DNA of 64,000 nt from contig NZ_JAETXJ010000003.1 in assembly GCF_022508225.1 (NCBI RefSeq), forward strand, positions 1-64,000, read 5' to 3'. Source of the DNA: Desulfovibrio sp. UIB00 (GTDB lineage: Bacteria; Desulfobacterota; Desulfovibrionia; Desulfovibrionales; Desulfovibrionaceae). The notes under the pieces are model-generated. The model was not told the origin of the DNA, ran no database searches, and was given only the letters and a program-made list of their open reading frames with translations. This document shows, piece by piece, positions 35,230 through 44,179 of the stretch (the first letter of the stretch is position 1; the number at the start of each line of letters is the position of its first letter). The translations under genes and the position numbers were made by a program.

Positions 35230-36819
35230 TCAGCACGCTTCGCAAGTATTGGCAGCCAGCGGGGCCGCGTCTGTCAGACTGGTCAGCATGGCCTCCGCGC
35301 GGTACGAGCTGCGCACCAGCGGGGCGGAAGCCACGCCCGTAAAGCCCATGGCAAGGGCTGTTGCCTTCCAGTGGTCAAATTCGTCAGGGGCCAGATGCCG
35401 CGCCACAGGCACGTGCGCTCCAGAGGGGGCCAGATATTGCCCAAGGGTCAGAAAACGGCAGCCGTGCGCCAGCAGATCGGCCAGGGCCAAGCGAATTTCG
35501 CTCCATGTTTCGCCAAGGCCCAGCATGATGCCGGATTTTACGCGCAGACCTTGATTGGCAGCGAATTGCAGCACTTCAAGTGACGTTTGATAGCTGGCCC
35601 CTGGGCGCACATATGGAAAAAGCCGCCGCACGGTTTCGAGATTATGGTTGAACATATCAGGGCGGGCGTCGCACACCGCATCAAGAGCGTTGCGGTCGCC
35701 CTGAAAATCCGGCACCAGCACTTCAACGCTTGTCTGCGGGCTTGTGCGGCGTATGGCCCTGATGGTGCGTACAAAATGATCCGCGCCGCCGTCAGGCAGA
35801 TCATCCCGCGTAACAGACGTTATGACAGCATGGTGCAGCCCCAGCCTGTGTACGGCCTGCGCGACGTTGTCCGGCTCGGATGGATCGAGAGGCGTGGGCG
35901 ATCCCTTGGCAACGGCGCAGTAGCGGCAGCCTCGGGTGCATCTGTCGCCCATGATGATGAAAGTTGAAGTGCCGCGTGAATAGCATTCACCCTTGTTGGG
36001 GCACTGGGCCTCCTGACACACGGTGTGCAGGTTGAGGTCGGCCAGCATGTTCTCCACCGGGCGTATCCCGGCATCGGGGCGCAGTGAGACGGTCAGCCAG
36101 CCGGGGCGGTTTGCAGCCAGGCCTGTGCGGGGCGCAAAATCAAATTCATGGGCAAATGCCTGAACAAAGCAGCGTGAAACTTCGGCAAAATCAACCTGAC
36201 CTCCAAGCTCGGCTGCCATGGAGGTAATGCGTTCCGCCGGGTTGCCGCAGGGGGTAATGAGGCGGAACCAGTTCACATCGGTATTCACGTTCAGGGCCAT
36301 GCCGTGAAAGGTCACCCATTTGCGCACGGCTACGCCCACGCTGGCGACTTTGCCGCCGTTTACCCACACTCCGGGGCCGTGGACACCCAGTTGAGGCTCA
36401 AGACCGAAGGAGCGCACCACCGAGGCGATGGCTGCCAGCAGCTTTTCCATATACAGGTGCAGGTCTTTTTGCCGCAGGCGGATAACGGGATAGGCCACAA
36501 GCTGGCCGGGGCCGTGAAAGGTCGCCATGCCGCCGCGTTCCACCCAGTAGAGCCCGACTCCCTGACGCTGCAACTGCTCCTCGGTCACGTGCAGATGGGC
36601 CGCCGTGCCGCCGCGCCCCATGGTGATGACGGGATCGTGCTCAAGCAGCAGAAGGGTATCGTCCACGGTATCGCTGACGCGCGACTCCACGCGGCGCTTC
36701 TGAAAGTTCAGGGCTTCGCCGTATTCGATGCGCCCAAGATCCAGCACCTCCAGCGGAACAGGCTGGACGGGCGCGGAGCTGGTATCGGTATCTTGTTGGC
36801 AAAGGGATAAGGCGGACAT
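35230..36819 (-). CDS. Fused octanoyltransferase (LipB) and lipoyl synthase (LipA)
   Basis: 529 residues. Residues about 20-235 are LipB: RGGMATFHGPGQLVAYP, the Lys157 region GGKVASVGVAVRKWVTFHG and the acyl-carrier Cys191 in LITPCGNP. Residues about 236-529 are LipA: CX4CX5C (C268, C273, C279) for the auxiliary cluster, CX3CX2C (C294, C298, C301) for the SAM cluster, and the C-terminal RSSYRAE that ligates the auxiliary cluster. Both halves look intact. In one chain it transfers octanoate from ACP and then adds both sulfurs. It sits in the same gene run as the alternative LipS/LipT/ligase set. Confidence 0.92.
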   Translation of the reverse strand: MSALSLCQQDTDTSSAPVQPVPLEVLDLGRIEYGEALNFQKRRVESRVSDTVDDTLLLLEHDPVITMGRGGTAAHLHVTEEQLQRQGVGLYWVERGGMATFHGPGQLVAYPVIRLRQKDLHLYMEKLLAAIASVVRSFGLEPQLGVHGPGVWVNGGKVASVGVAVRKWVTFHGMALNVNTDVNWFRLITPCGNPAERITSMAAELGGQVDFAEVSRCFVQAFAHEFDFAPRTGLAANRPGWLTVSLRPDAGIRPVENMLADLNLHTVCQEAQCPNKGECYSRGTSTFIIMGDRCTRGCRYCAVAKGSPTPLDPSEPDNVAQAVHRLGLHHAVITSVTRDDLPDGGADHFVRTIRAIRRTSPQTSVEVLVPDFQGDRNALDAVCDARPDMFNHNLETVRRLFPYVRPGASYQTSLEVLQFAANQGLRVKSGIMLGLGETWSEIRLALADLLAHGCRFLTLGQYLAPSGAHVPVARHLAPDEFDHWKATALAMGFTGVASAPLVRSSYRAEAMLTSLTDAAPLAANTCEAC

Positions 36820-36860
36820 GGCTGCTTCCTTGTAATGCTGAACAGATTCGGCTTGTTTAC

Positions 36861-36908
36861 GGCGGGGGGCCGGGGAGGCCTGTACCCCGGGCCCAACGGC
36901 CCCCCGCC
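36861..36908 (-). other. Strong GC-rich intercistronic hairpin between lpd and lipB-lipA
   Basis: GGCGGGGGGCCG (36861-36872) pairs with CGGCCCCCCGCC (36897-36908), 12 bp with a 24-nt loop. No U-tract follows on the minus strand. It may stabilise mRNA ends or set stoichiometry rather than terminate. Confidence 0.6.
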
Positions 36909-36924
36909 GGTTCCTTCAACGGCG

Positions 36925-38289
36925 TCAGCCCCGCTTGGGCAGGTACAAGGCCCACCCGGCGGCATCGCGTGCGGCATCGACAACGGTTTCGCAAAAGGCC
37001 GGATGCACGCGGAAGCCCTTGGCGAACTCGCGCACCGTGCATTCAAGCTGCATGGCAAGTACCGCCTCGCCGATCAGCTCGGAAGCATTGCTGCCCACGA
37101 TGTGCACGCCCAGGATTTCGCCCGTGTCGGCATCGGCAACCATTTTTACTGCGCCGTCCACTTCGCCGCGCAACATGGCATAGCCGTTGATGGAATATGG
37201 AAAACCACCCACTTCAACCTCGTAGCCCTTGCGCTCGGCCTGTTCTTCAGAAAGGCCCACGGAACCCATTTCCGGGCTGCCCCAGATGGCGCGGGAAACA
37301 AGGTGGCAGGGGAACTTTGCGGACACGCCCATGCTGTTTTCCGCCGCGCAGATGCCCATGGCCGAGGCCGCATGGCTGAGCATCCATCCGCCCGTGCAGT
37401 CGCCAATGGCAAAAATGCTCGGGCAGGCTGTGCGGCACTGCTGGTCAACGCCTATACTGCCGTCTTCATTGAATTTAACGCCCAGAGCTTCCAGGCCCAG
37501 ATTGGAGGCAACGGGCTTGCGGCCAGATACCAGCACCCTGTCGGCCTCAACGGTCTGTTCCTTGTCGCCGCTTTTGATGGTGCAGGTTTTGCCCGCAACC
37601 TTGACGAGGGTGTGTCGGGCAATGATCTGCACGCCGCGCTCACGCAGGGACTGGGACATGCGCTGGCTGGAATCCTGATCTTCATCGGGCAGAATGCGCG
37701 GGCCGGGCACGGCATAGATGACCTTGCTGCCAAGGATGCTCAGCAGGGTAGCCATTTCAACGCCGATATAGGTGGGATCGGTAATAAGCACCGAGGCCGG
37801 AGCTTCCGTCATGTCCAGCAGCTGGTCTGTGGTAAAGGCGGCCTGATCCAGACCGGGAACATCGGGTTTTGCAAGGGTGCTGCCCGTGGCGATGATGATA
37901 CTCTTGGCCTCAACCTTTTTGCCCGCCACATCCACAGATGTGGGCGAGGTCACAACAGCCATGCCGGGGATCACGTCCACGCCGTTGTTGGCGAGCAGCG
38001 CTTCCATACCCATGCGGATATCGTTGGAAACGCCCTGTTTGCGGGCCAGAACAGCGGTAAAATCCAGCTTGCCCACAGTGAGTTCCAGACCAAATTCGCC
38101 CGCCTTGCGCGACTGTTCCAGCAGGGTGGCGGCGCGCAGCCATATCTTGCTGGGAATGCAGCCGCGCATAACGCAGGTGCCGCCCATGTTGCCGCCTTCC
38201 ACCAAGGCCACCTTGCCCTTGAGCTGCGAAGCGCGAATGGCCGCAGCATAGCCGCCGGGGCCGCCACCTATGACAACTACATCGTACAT
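36925..38289 (-). CDS. Dihydrolipoyl dehydrogenase (E3)
   Basis: A 454-residue FAD/NAD disulfide oxidoreductase that reoxidises dihydrolipoyl groups of E2 proteins. VVVIGGGPGGYAAAIRA is the FAD motif. GGTCVMRGCIPSK carries the redox pair C39/C44. FAIGDCTGG and the C-terminal HPAFCE (active-site His-Glu region) are present. No fused lipoyl domain. The open frame extends to 38397, but the ATG at 38289 with an AGGAG site gives the normal start. It follows the second E2 gene by 67 nt and probably serves the acetoin dehydrogenase complex. Confidence 0.92.
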   Translation of the reverse strand: MYDVVVIGGGPGGYAAAIRASQLKGKVALVEGGNMGGTCVMRGCIPSKIWLRAATLLEQSRKAGEFGLELTVGKLDFTAVLARKQGVSNDIRMGMEALLANNGVDVIPGMAVVTSPTSVDVAGKKVEAKSIIIATGSTLAKPDVPGLDQAAFTTDQLLDMTEAPASVLITDPTYIGVEMATLLSILGSKVIYAVPGPRILPDEDQDSSQRMSQSLRERGVQIIARHTLVKVAGKTCTIKSGDKEQTVEADRVLVSGRKPVASNLGLEALGVKFNEDGSIGVDQQCRTACPSIFAIGDCTGGWMLSHAASAMGICAAENSMGVSAKFPCHLVSRAIWGSPEMGSVGLSEEQAERKGYEVEVGGFPYSINGYAMLRGEVDGAVKMVADADTGEILGVHIVGSNASELIGEAVLAMQLECTVREFAKGFRVHPAFCETVVDAARDAAGWALYLPKRG

Positions 38290-38356
38290 TGTGTTCTCCT
38301 GATCTGTGCTGGTTGCTGTATGGGCGCGGCATTGCCGCAGCCCTGCCGGGAATGCC

Positions 38357-39736
38357 CTAAAAAAGCAGCAGGGCCGGTTCCGCCAGATATTCCACAAGTG
38401 TCTTCAAAAATTCTGCTGCGGGCGCGCCGTCTTCAACACGGTGGTCAAAGGTGAGGCTCAAGCCCATCATGGAGCGGGCCACCACGGCCCCCTCGCGGAT
38501 AACGGGCTTTTCCACCACGCGCCCCACGCCCAGGATTCCCGTTTCACCGGGCTTGAGAATGGGCGTGAAGAAATCCACCACGGAATGCGCCATGTTGGTG
38601 ATGGTGAAGGTGCCGCCGCTCATGTCGTCGGGCGTCAGATCGCCTTTGCGGGCGCGACCAGCAAGCAGGCGGGCTTCCCTGGCTATTTCAAGCAGGGTCA
38701 GCCTGTCCGCATGGTGCAGCACGGGCACTATCAGGCCCTCGGGCAGGGCAACGGCCACGCCCATATGCACCTCGCCGTGACGGGTGATGGTTTGCCCGTC
38801 AAAGGTGGCGTTCATGCGCGGGTGCTTTTTCAAGGCCTTGGAAACGGCCAGAATAAGCATGTCGTTCATGGAAAGGCGGAAGTCTTTGTTCTTTTTGTTG
38901 CGGGCCTTGAAGTCGCTGATGATATGCACGCAGGGGGTTACATCCGCCTCGCTCACAAGGGTGAGCTGGGCGGAGTTTTGCAGGCTGCCCAGCATGTTGT
39001 CGGCAATGATCTTGCGCATGCCTTCCATGGGCACGGAGCTTGGCTCGCTGCTGCAAACGGCGCTGGCGCAGGTTGACTGAGACGCACCTTGGCCCGCGTT
39101 CTGCGCCGCAGCGAACTTTTCAGGGTGCAGGACGCGGTCAACATCTTCGCGCAAGATCTTGCCGCCTTCGCCAGTGCCTGTGAGGGTGGAGATATCCAGC
39201 CCTGCCTTGGCGGCAACGGCAGCGGCAAGGGGCGTGATCCTGATTTTTCCGATAACTTCCTGGCGGGCCTGCACATCGTGCTCAACGATGCGGCCTCCAG
39301 GGCCGGAGCCTGCGATGCAGGCAAGGTCAATGCCAAGTTCACGCGCCAGCCGCCGAGCGGCGGGAGACGCTATCCCGCCAGTGCTAGAGGGTTGCACGGC
39401 GGCTGACGCGTTGGTTTTTGCGGGCTTGGGCGCGCCCGCTTCCGCAGTGGCGGAAGCGGGGGAGTCAGACGCGCCTTCAACCCGGGCGATTGTTTCACCA
39501 GGTTCGGCCAGGATGCCAAGCACGGCGCCCACGGCCACTTCCTGTTTGGGCTGCACCATAATCTGGAAGAGCACGCCATCGGCGGGGCTTTCCACCTTGT
39601 TGGTGATTTTGTCGGTTTCCACTTCAAACAGATCATCGCCCTGCTTGACTGCGGCGCCTTCGGCCACAAACCATTTGGAAACCTTGCCGGTCTTCATGGT
39701 CAGACCAAGTTTCGGCATGGCCAGTTCTATGCTCAC
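38357..39736 (-). CDS. Second dihydrolipoamide acyltransferase (E2) with tandem E3-binding domains
   Basis: 459 residues. N-terminal lipoyl domain with Lys43 (VETDKITN), Ala/Pro-rich linker, then two successive peripheral subunit-binding domains (about 122-155 and 165-200: SPAARRLARELGID...GPGGRIVEHDV and ITPLAAAVAAKAGLD...GEGGKILREDV). The catalytic domain ends with SLTFDHRVEDGAPAAEF, keeping the HxxxD active site. The start is a GTG at 39736 with AGGAG upstream; codons above it are not E2-like. It is the second E2 in the run but no second E1 is present. It may partner E1 AcoAB or an unlinked E1. Confidence 0.87.
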   Translation of the reverse strand: MSIELAMPKLGLTMKTGKVSKWFVAEGAAVKQGDDLFEVETDKITNKVESPADGVLFQIMVQPKQEVAVGAVLGILAEPGETIARVEGASDSPASATAEAGAPKPAKTNASAAVQPSSTGGIASPAARRLARELGIDLACIAGSGPGGRIVEHDVQARQEVIGKIRITPLAAAVAAKAGLDISTLTGTGEGGKILREDVDRVLHPEKFAAAQNAGQGASQSTCASAVCSSEPSSVPMEGMRKIIADNMLGSLQNSAQLTLVSEADVTPCVHIISDFKARNKKNKDFRLSMNDMLILAVSKALKKHPRMNATFDGQTITRHGEVHMGVAVALPEGLIVPVLHHADRLTLLEIAREARLLAGRARKGDLTPDDMSGGTFTITNMAHSVVDFFTPILKPGETGILGVGRVVEKPVIREGAVVARSMMGLSLTFDHRVEDGAPAAEFLKTLVEYLAEPALLLF

Positions 39737-39788
39737 TGCTGTTCTCCTGCGATGTTGTGTGTTAGGGCGGAAGGCTGCCTTTTTGCCG

Positions 39789-40568
39789 TCAGCGGTAAAC
39801 CATGCCGCCGTCAATAAGCACGGCCTGCCCTGTCATGTAGTCGGAGTCCGGCCCTGCCAGATAGGAAACAAAGGCTGCCACGTCTTCCGGTGTTTCGGGG
39901 CGGCCAAGGGCTATGCCTTCGCAGTATTTCTTGTAGGTTTCGCCCTTGGGGGCGCCTGTGATCTTTGAAAAGCCCTCGTCAATGGCTACCCACATGTCGG
40001 TGCCGACCACGCCGGGGCAGTAGGCGTTTACGGTGATACCGCTTGAGGCAAGCTCCCGCGCCGCTGCCTGGGTAAGGCCGCGCACGGCGAACTTGGTGGC
40101 GCTGTATGCGCCGATAAGGGCAAAGCCATCGTGCCCGGCAATGGAAGAAGCGCTGATGATCTTGCCCTTCTGCTTGCGGGCCATGAATTTGGTGGCTGCT
40201 GCCTGAATACCCCAAAGTACGCCGTTGACGTTGATTCTGAAGATGCGTTCAAGCTCTTCGGGGGTGACGTCCAGCAGAGCCTTGACCTGAGCGATGCCCG
40301 CGTTGTTGATCATGACGTCAAACCCGCCCAGTTCCTTTTCCGCGTGATCCACGGCGGCAAAAACCTGCGCGCGGTCGCTTACGTCGGCAATAAAGGTGGT
40401 GGCCTTGCGGCCGAGGGCACGTACTTCACCCGCTGTGGCAGCCAGTTTGTCCGCGTTCATGTCCACAAGGCAGATATCCGCGCCATCCTTTGCCAAACGC
40501 AGGGCAATACCGCGTCCTATTCCCTGAGCGGAGCCCGTAACCAGAACAACTTTGCCGTTAATAGTCAT
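39789..40568 (-). CDS. Short-chain dehydrogenase, acetoin/diacetyl reductase-like
   Basis: A 259-residue [11 protein letters not shown] (11-18) binds NAD(P), NNAG at about 88-91, catalytic Ser about 141, Tyr155 and Lys159 in the YxxxK motif. The C-terminus and overall sequence fit meso-2,3-butanediol dehydrogenase/(S)-acetoin-forming diacetyl reductase (BudC type). The ATG at 40568 has GGAGG upstream. Location among aco genes supports a role in interconverting diacetyl, acetoin and 2,3-butanediol. Stereospecificity cannot be read from the sequence. Confidence 0.83.
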   Translation of the reverse strand: MTINGKVVLVTGSAQGIGRGIALRLAKDGADICLVDMNADKLAATAGEVRALGRKATTFIADVSDRAQVFAAVDHAEKELGGFDVMINNAGIAQVKALLDVTPEELERIFRINVNGVLWGIQAAATKFMARKQKGKIISASSIAGHDGFALIGAYSATKFAVRGLTQAAARELASSGITVNAYCPGVVGTDMWVAIDEGFSKITGAPKGETYKKYCEGIALGRPETPEDVAAFVSYLAGPDSDYMTGQAVLIDGGMVYR

Positions 40569-40667
40569 GATCGTATCCTCCGTGTTGCCGTATGCCCGGC
40601 GTAAATTGGCGCAAAGCGGGCATGTCGTGGATGGCAGCACCCTGCGGGCCGCAAACTGCTTGTTGCA

Positions 40668-40982
40668 TCAGGCAAAAATTCCGTCGCCGCTGACATTGCC
40701 AAGGCCGGGATGAATATCGAAGCGCACAACGCCCACAGGCACCTTGACCGCCCGTGCGACCATGGCCGCGCCCTCGTAGCCAAAGCCGCCGCACAGCTCG
40801 ATGGCAACGCAACCGTCTTCATCCACGGCCTTTTGCGCCGCTTCAACGGCCTCCCTGTAGGATGTCACGCCGATGGTCAGCAGTTCCACGCCGGGGGTGC
40901 GCGTCCAGCTGCGGTGCTCGGCCTTGACGCCGTTGCCTTCGCCACGGGGGCTCAGAAAGATGAATGCAGCCTTGAGTTTCAT
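40668..40982 (-). CDS. DUF6506-type small protein
   Basis: A 104-residue protein with MKLKAAFIFLSPRGEG at the start and ELCGGFGYEGAAMVARAV in the middle, which I place in the DUF6506 family. An ATG at 40988 is in frame, but its AGGAG would be 1 nt away. The ATG at 40982 has proper spacing. Function unknown; the position inside the aco run, between acoX and the SDR, suggests an accessory role in acetoin metabolism. Confidence 0.7.
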   Translation of the reverse strand: MKLKAAFIFLSPRGEGNGVKAEHRSWTRTPGVELLTIGVTSYREAVEAAQKAVDEDGCVAIELCGGFGYEGAAMVARAVKVPVGVVRFDIHPGLGNVSGDGIFA

Positions 40983-41030
40983 AAACATGCTCCTGGTGTT
41001 GGGGATTCAGGCTTGATGCAGATATGCCGC

Positions 41031-42044
41031 CTAGTTGGCGTAGCAGACCTGCGCGCCGCGCAAAAACAGCCCTCGTTGCCGGGCGTATTCCATGACGCGG
41101 GCCACATCCACCACGCGCATGGTGTCTTCTGACAATCGTATGCTCGCGCGCTGCCCGCGCCGAACCTCCACCTCGCGCTCGCCGTCCAGCGCCAGCACGC
41201 AGGGAGTAAGCCCCACCGGCACATCATCGCCCGGCAGCAGCTGGCGCACACGGGAAACGCCCACATCGGCAAACAGACCGGGGCCGATGGCGGCCCGCAC
41301 GCGGCAGGCAAAATCGGGATCAAGATCAAGGGCCAGACCGCGCGGTTCTTCGGGCGAGATGCTCATGAGCTGCCCGGCTACAGTGGAGAGGCCGATGCTG
41401 TCTGGCCGACAGCGGGAAACAACAATCTGGCTGACTCTGGTGATGTCCCATATGGCGCGGGAGCCGAGAAAAAGGTCGTCGTACACAGCCACATCCACCA
41501 GAGCGATATCTCGGAACTGACCGTCCACGTGCACTTCAAGCAGGCTGACTTCGCGGCAACCTTCGTCATGCGTTACGCCGCCGCAGGCCAGTACGCCCGC
41601 AGCAAGCCCAGCCACCGTGGCTTCGGCCATGACCGGAAAAACGTTGTTGGTGCCGGTGGAGAGCGGCAGAATAGGCGTTTTGCGCGCGCCCTTGCAGGCG
41701 GCGCGGCTTGTGCCGTCGCCCCCCATGACGATGATGACCGCAACCCCCTCCTGCTGCATGAGGGCGGCGGCGTTGATGGTGTCCTCCTGCGTATTGTGCA
41801 GGTAAATATCCACCGGAGCCACGTTCACAGGCGTTTCCAGAGCTTCCAGATCGCTCAGGGCGCGCGGCACGATGCCGTAGCCCTCGGGCATATACAGAAC
41901 ATCACGTACCCCGGCGGCGGCCAGACCAACCAGAATACGGCGCACCATGCGCACCTTTTCCTGATTGTCAAAAACACTGCCGTGCGCGACGATGCGGCGT
42001 ATGTCCTTGCCTGATGCGGGATTGGCGATAATGGCTGCTTTCAC
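41031..42044 (-). CDS. acoX: AcoX, NAD kinase-like protein of acetoin operons
   Basis: A 337-residue protein with the ATP-NAD kinase fold: ANPASGK at the N-terminus, IIVMGGDGTSRAA (the GGDGT motif) and LPLSTGTNNVFP. AcoX is regularly found beside acoABC in other bacteria, but its biochemical role has not been settled. It is separated from acoB by a 110-nt gap holding a large hairpin, which may reduce expression relative to acoABC. Confidence 0.85.
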   Translation of the reverse strand: MKAAIIANPASGKDIRRIVAHGSVFDNQEKVRMVRRILVGLAAAGVRDVLYMPEGYGIVPRALSDLEALETPVNVAPVDIYLHNTQEDTINAAALMQQEGVAVIIVMGGDGTSRAACKGARKTPILPLSTGTNNVFPVMAEATVAGLAAGVLACGGVTHDEGCREVSLLEVHVDGQFRDIALVDVAVYDDLFLGSRAIWDITRVSQIVVSRCRPDSIGLSTVAGQLMSISPEEPRGLALDLDPDFACRVRAAIGPGLFADVGVSRVRQLLPGDDVPVGLTPCVLALDGEREVEVRRGQRASIRLSEDTMRVVDVARVMEYARQRGLFLRGAQVCYAN

Positions 42045-42102
42045 GGTGGCTCCGGTGGATGTAGGTTGCCGGCAGGGCCTGTAAGAGTTTTTGTGTCTTT
42101 GC

Positions 42103-42150
42103 GCCGCGACGGGGCAGGCCTTGTGCCTGTGCCTGCCCCTTGAACGCGGC
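42103..42150 (-). other. Two-tier hairpin between acoB and acoX
   Basis: The outer stem GCCGCG/CGCGGC (42103-42108 with 42145-42150) encloses GGGGCAGGC/GCCTGCCCC. It lies just past the acoB stop, without a U-tract on the minus strand. Likely an mRNA-processing or stability element separating acoCAB from downstream genes. Confidence 0.6.
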
Positions 42151-42154
42151 TTAA

Positions 42155-43126
42155 TTATCGCAGCGACTTGACCGCAGCGACGATCTGATCCGCGCCGGGA
42201 ATGTAGGCCTTTTCCAGCGGCGGGCTGAAGGGGACGGGGCAGTAGGGAGCGCCCACGCGCAGGATGGGCGCGTCCAGATAGTCCAGGGCTTCCTCGGCCA
42301 CCATGGCGGCGATTTCCGCTCCTGCTCCGGCGGTTTTGACGGCTTCGTGCGCAACCACAAGGGCGTGGGTTTTCTTGACGGAATTAAGGATGATGTCCTT
42401 GTCGAGCGGCACCAGACAGCGGGGGTCCACCACTTCGGCGCTGATGCCCTGAGCAGCCAGGGTTTCTGCGGCCTGAAGGGCGGAGTGAACCATGAGTGAC
42501 GTGGCCACAATGGTCACATCCGTGCCTTCGCGCTTCACGTCGCCCTTGCCAAGCTCAATGGGGGTCGCCTCGTCGCCCACTTCGCCTTCCACGCCATACA
42601 GAATCTTGTGTTCGAGAAAGACCACGGGGTTGTCGTCGCGGATGGCGCTGATGAGCAGGCCCTTGGCGTCTGCCGGGGTGGAGGGGATGCATACCTTGAT
42701 GCCGGGAATGTGCATGAACCATGCTTCAAGGCTCTGGGAGTGCTGGGCCGCAGCGCCCACGCCAGCTCCCTGCGGCATGCGCAGCACCATGGGCACCTTG
42801 GCCTTGCCGCCGAACATGTAGTGCATCTTGGCGGCCTGATTGAAGAGCTGGTCAAGGGCAACGCCGATGAAGTCCACAAACATCAGTTCAGCCACGGGGC
42901 GCAGACCGGCTGCGGCAGCGCCGGCAGCAGCGCCCACAATGGCGCTTTCCGTAATGGGTGTGTCGCGCACGCGGCGTTCGCCAAACTGGTCAAAAAGGCC
43001 CTGAGTCACGCCAAAGCAGCCGCCAAACTTGCCCACGTCTTCACCGATGATGAACACGTTTTCGTCCCGCTCCATCTCCTGACGCATGGCATCGTTAAGC
43101 GCTTGCAGGTAGGTTTTGATCGCCAT
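42155..43126 (-). CDS. acoB: Acetoin dehydrogenase E1 beta subunit
   Basis: A 323-residue transketolase-like E1 beta subunit. It contains GEDVGKFGGCFGVTQGL, RDTPITESAIVGAAAGAA and MPQGAGVGAAAQHSQSLE, all typical of pyruvate/acetoin dehydrogenase beta chains. An ATG at 43138 is in frame, but GGAG lies 6 nt before the ATG at 43126, giving MAIKTYLQAL. With AcoA it decarboxylates/cleaves acetoin via thiamine diphosphate and passes the acetyl group to the lipoyl E2. Confidence 0.92.
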   Translation of the reverse strand: MAIKTYLQALNDAMRQEMERDENVFIIGEDVGKFGGCFGVTQGLFDQFGERRVRDTPITESAIVGAAAGAAAAGLRPVAELMFVDFIGVALDQLFNQAAKMHYMFGGKAKVPMVLRMPQGAGVGAAAQHSQSLEAWFMHIPGIKVCIPSTPADAKGLLISAIRDDNPVVFLEHKILYGVEGEVGDEATPIELGKGDVKREGTDVTIVATSLMVHSALQAAETLAAQGISAEVVDPRCLVPLDKDIILNSVKKTHALVVAHEAVKTAGAGAEIAAMVAEEALDYLDAPILRVGAPYCPVPFSPPLEKAYIPGADQIVAAVKSLR

Positions 43127-43181
43127 ATTTTTCTCCATTCTGAAAATCTGAAGGTGGTTTCCGCAGTTTCAGGCAAACGCT

Positions 43182-44144
43182 TTATGCGTACACGTCTTCC
43201 AGCAGGTCTTCCGGCTTGGGGAAGGGGCTGTCTTCCGCAAACTTGACGGCTGCTTCAATTTCGGCGGCCACAGATACGGTGATGGCGTCCAGTTCCGCCT
43301 GAGTGGCAGTGCCGGTTTCCACCAACTTTTTGGCAAAACGCGGAATGGGATCCTTGGCCTTCCATTCTTCCAGTTCCTTTTCGCTGCGGTACACGCAGGC
43401 ATCGCCCTCGAAGTGGCCGCGCCAGCGGTAGGTCTTGCATTCGATGAGCGAGGGGCCTTGGCCCTTGCGCGCGCGTTCCACAGCCATTGTCACGGCTTCG
43501 TACACGGCGAGTACGTCGTTGCCGTCAATGACAACGCCGGGCATGTCGTATCCGGCGGCGCGGTCGGCAATGTCGGTGATGGCCATGGATTTGCTCTGCG
43601 GGCAGGAAATGCCGTAGCCGTTGTTTTCATTGATAAAGATGACGGGGAGCTTCCATGCGCTGGCCATGTTCAGCGATTCCTGCGTGGTGCCCTGGTTGGA
43701 CGCGCCGTCGCCGAAAAAGCATGCGCACACGCCCTTGGTGTCTTTGTACTGGCAGCTGAAGGCCGCGCCCACGGCCAAGGGGCCGCCGCCGCCCACAATA
43801 CCGTTAGCGCCAAGAATGCCGATGTTGAAATCGGCAATGTGCATGGAGCCGCCCTTGCCCTTGCAGTAACCGGTGGAGCGGCCATAGATTTCGGCCATCA
43901 TGAGCTTGAGGTCGCCGCCCTTGGCCAGGCAGTGACCGTGGCCACGGTGGGTGCTGGTGATCATGTCCGTCTGCTTCAGCGCGGCGCACGCGCCTGTGGC
44001 AACGGCTTCTTCACCAAGGTAGAGGTGAACGAATCCGGGTATTTTGCCAGCTGCAAAAAATTTTTGCAGCTCGTTTTCAAAAAGGCGGATCTTAGTCATG
44101 GTGCTGAACATTTCCAGCAGAACCTTTTTGTCGGGATGTTTCAT
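43182..44144 (-). CDS. acoA: Acetoin dehydrogenase E1 alpha subunit
   Basis: 320 residues. The thiamine diphosphate motif starts with GDGASNQG and ends with NENNGYG. STHRGHGHCLAKG and GRSTGYCKGKGGSMH are typical E1 alpha segments. The ATG has GAGGAG upstream. It is spaced 35 nt after the Lin0512 gene and 55 nt before acoB. Identification as acetoin rather than pyruvate dehydrogenase rests on acoX, AcoR and butanediol dehydrogenase nearby. Confidence 0.92.
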   Translation of the reverse strand: MKHPDKKVLLEMFSTMTKIRLFENELQKFFAAGKIPGFVHLYLGEEAVATGACAALKQTDMITSTHRGHGHCLAKGGDLKLMMAEIYGRSTGYCKGKGGSMHIADFNIGILGANGIVGGGGPLAVGAAFSCQYKDTKGVCACFFGDGASNQGTTQESLNMASAWKLPVIFINENNGYGISCPQSKSMAITDIADRAAGYDMPGVVIDGNDVLAVYEAVTMAVERARKGQGPSLIECKTYRWRGHFEGDACVYRSEKELEEWKAKDPIPRFAKKLVETGTATQAELDAITVSVAAEIEAAVKFAEDSPFPKPEDLLEDVYA

Positions 44145-44179
44145 GGTACTCTCCTCAGATTGCTGATTGTGGTGCCGAC

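Noticed and set aside
36835-38454. 539-codon plus-strand open frame
   Set aside because: Mirror frame of dihydrolipoyl dehydrogenase; the minus strand carries all catalytic motifs.
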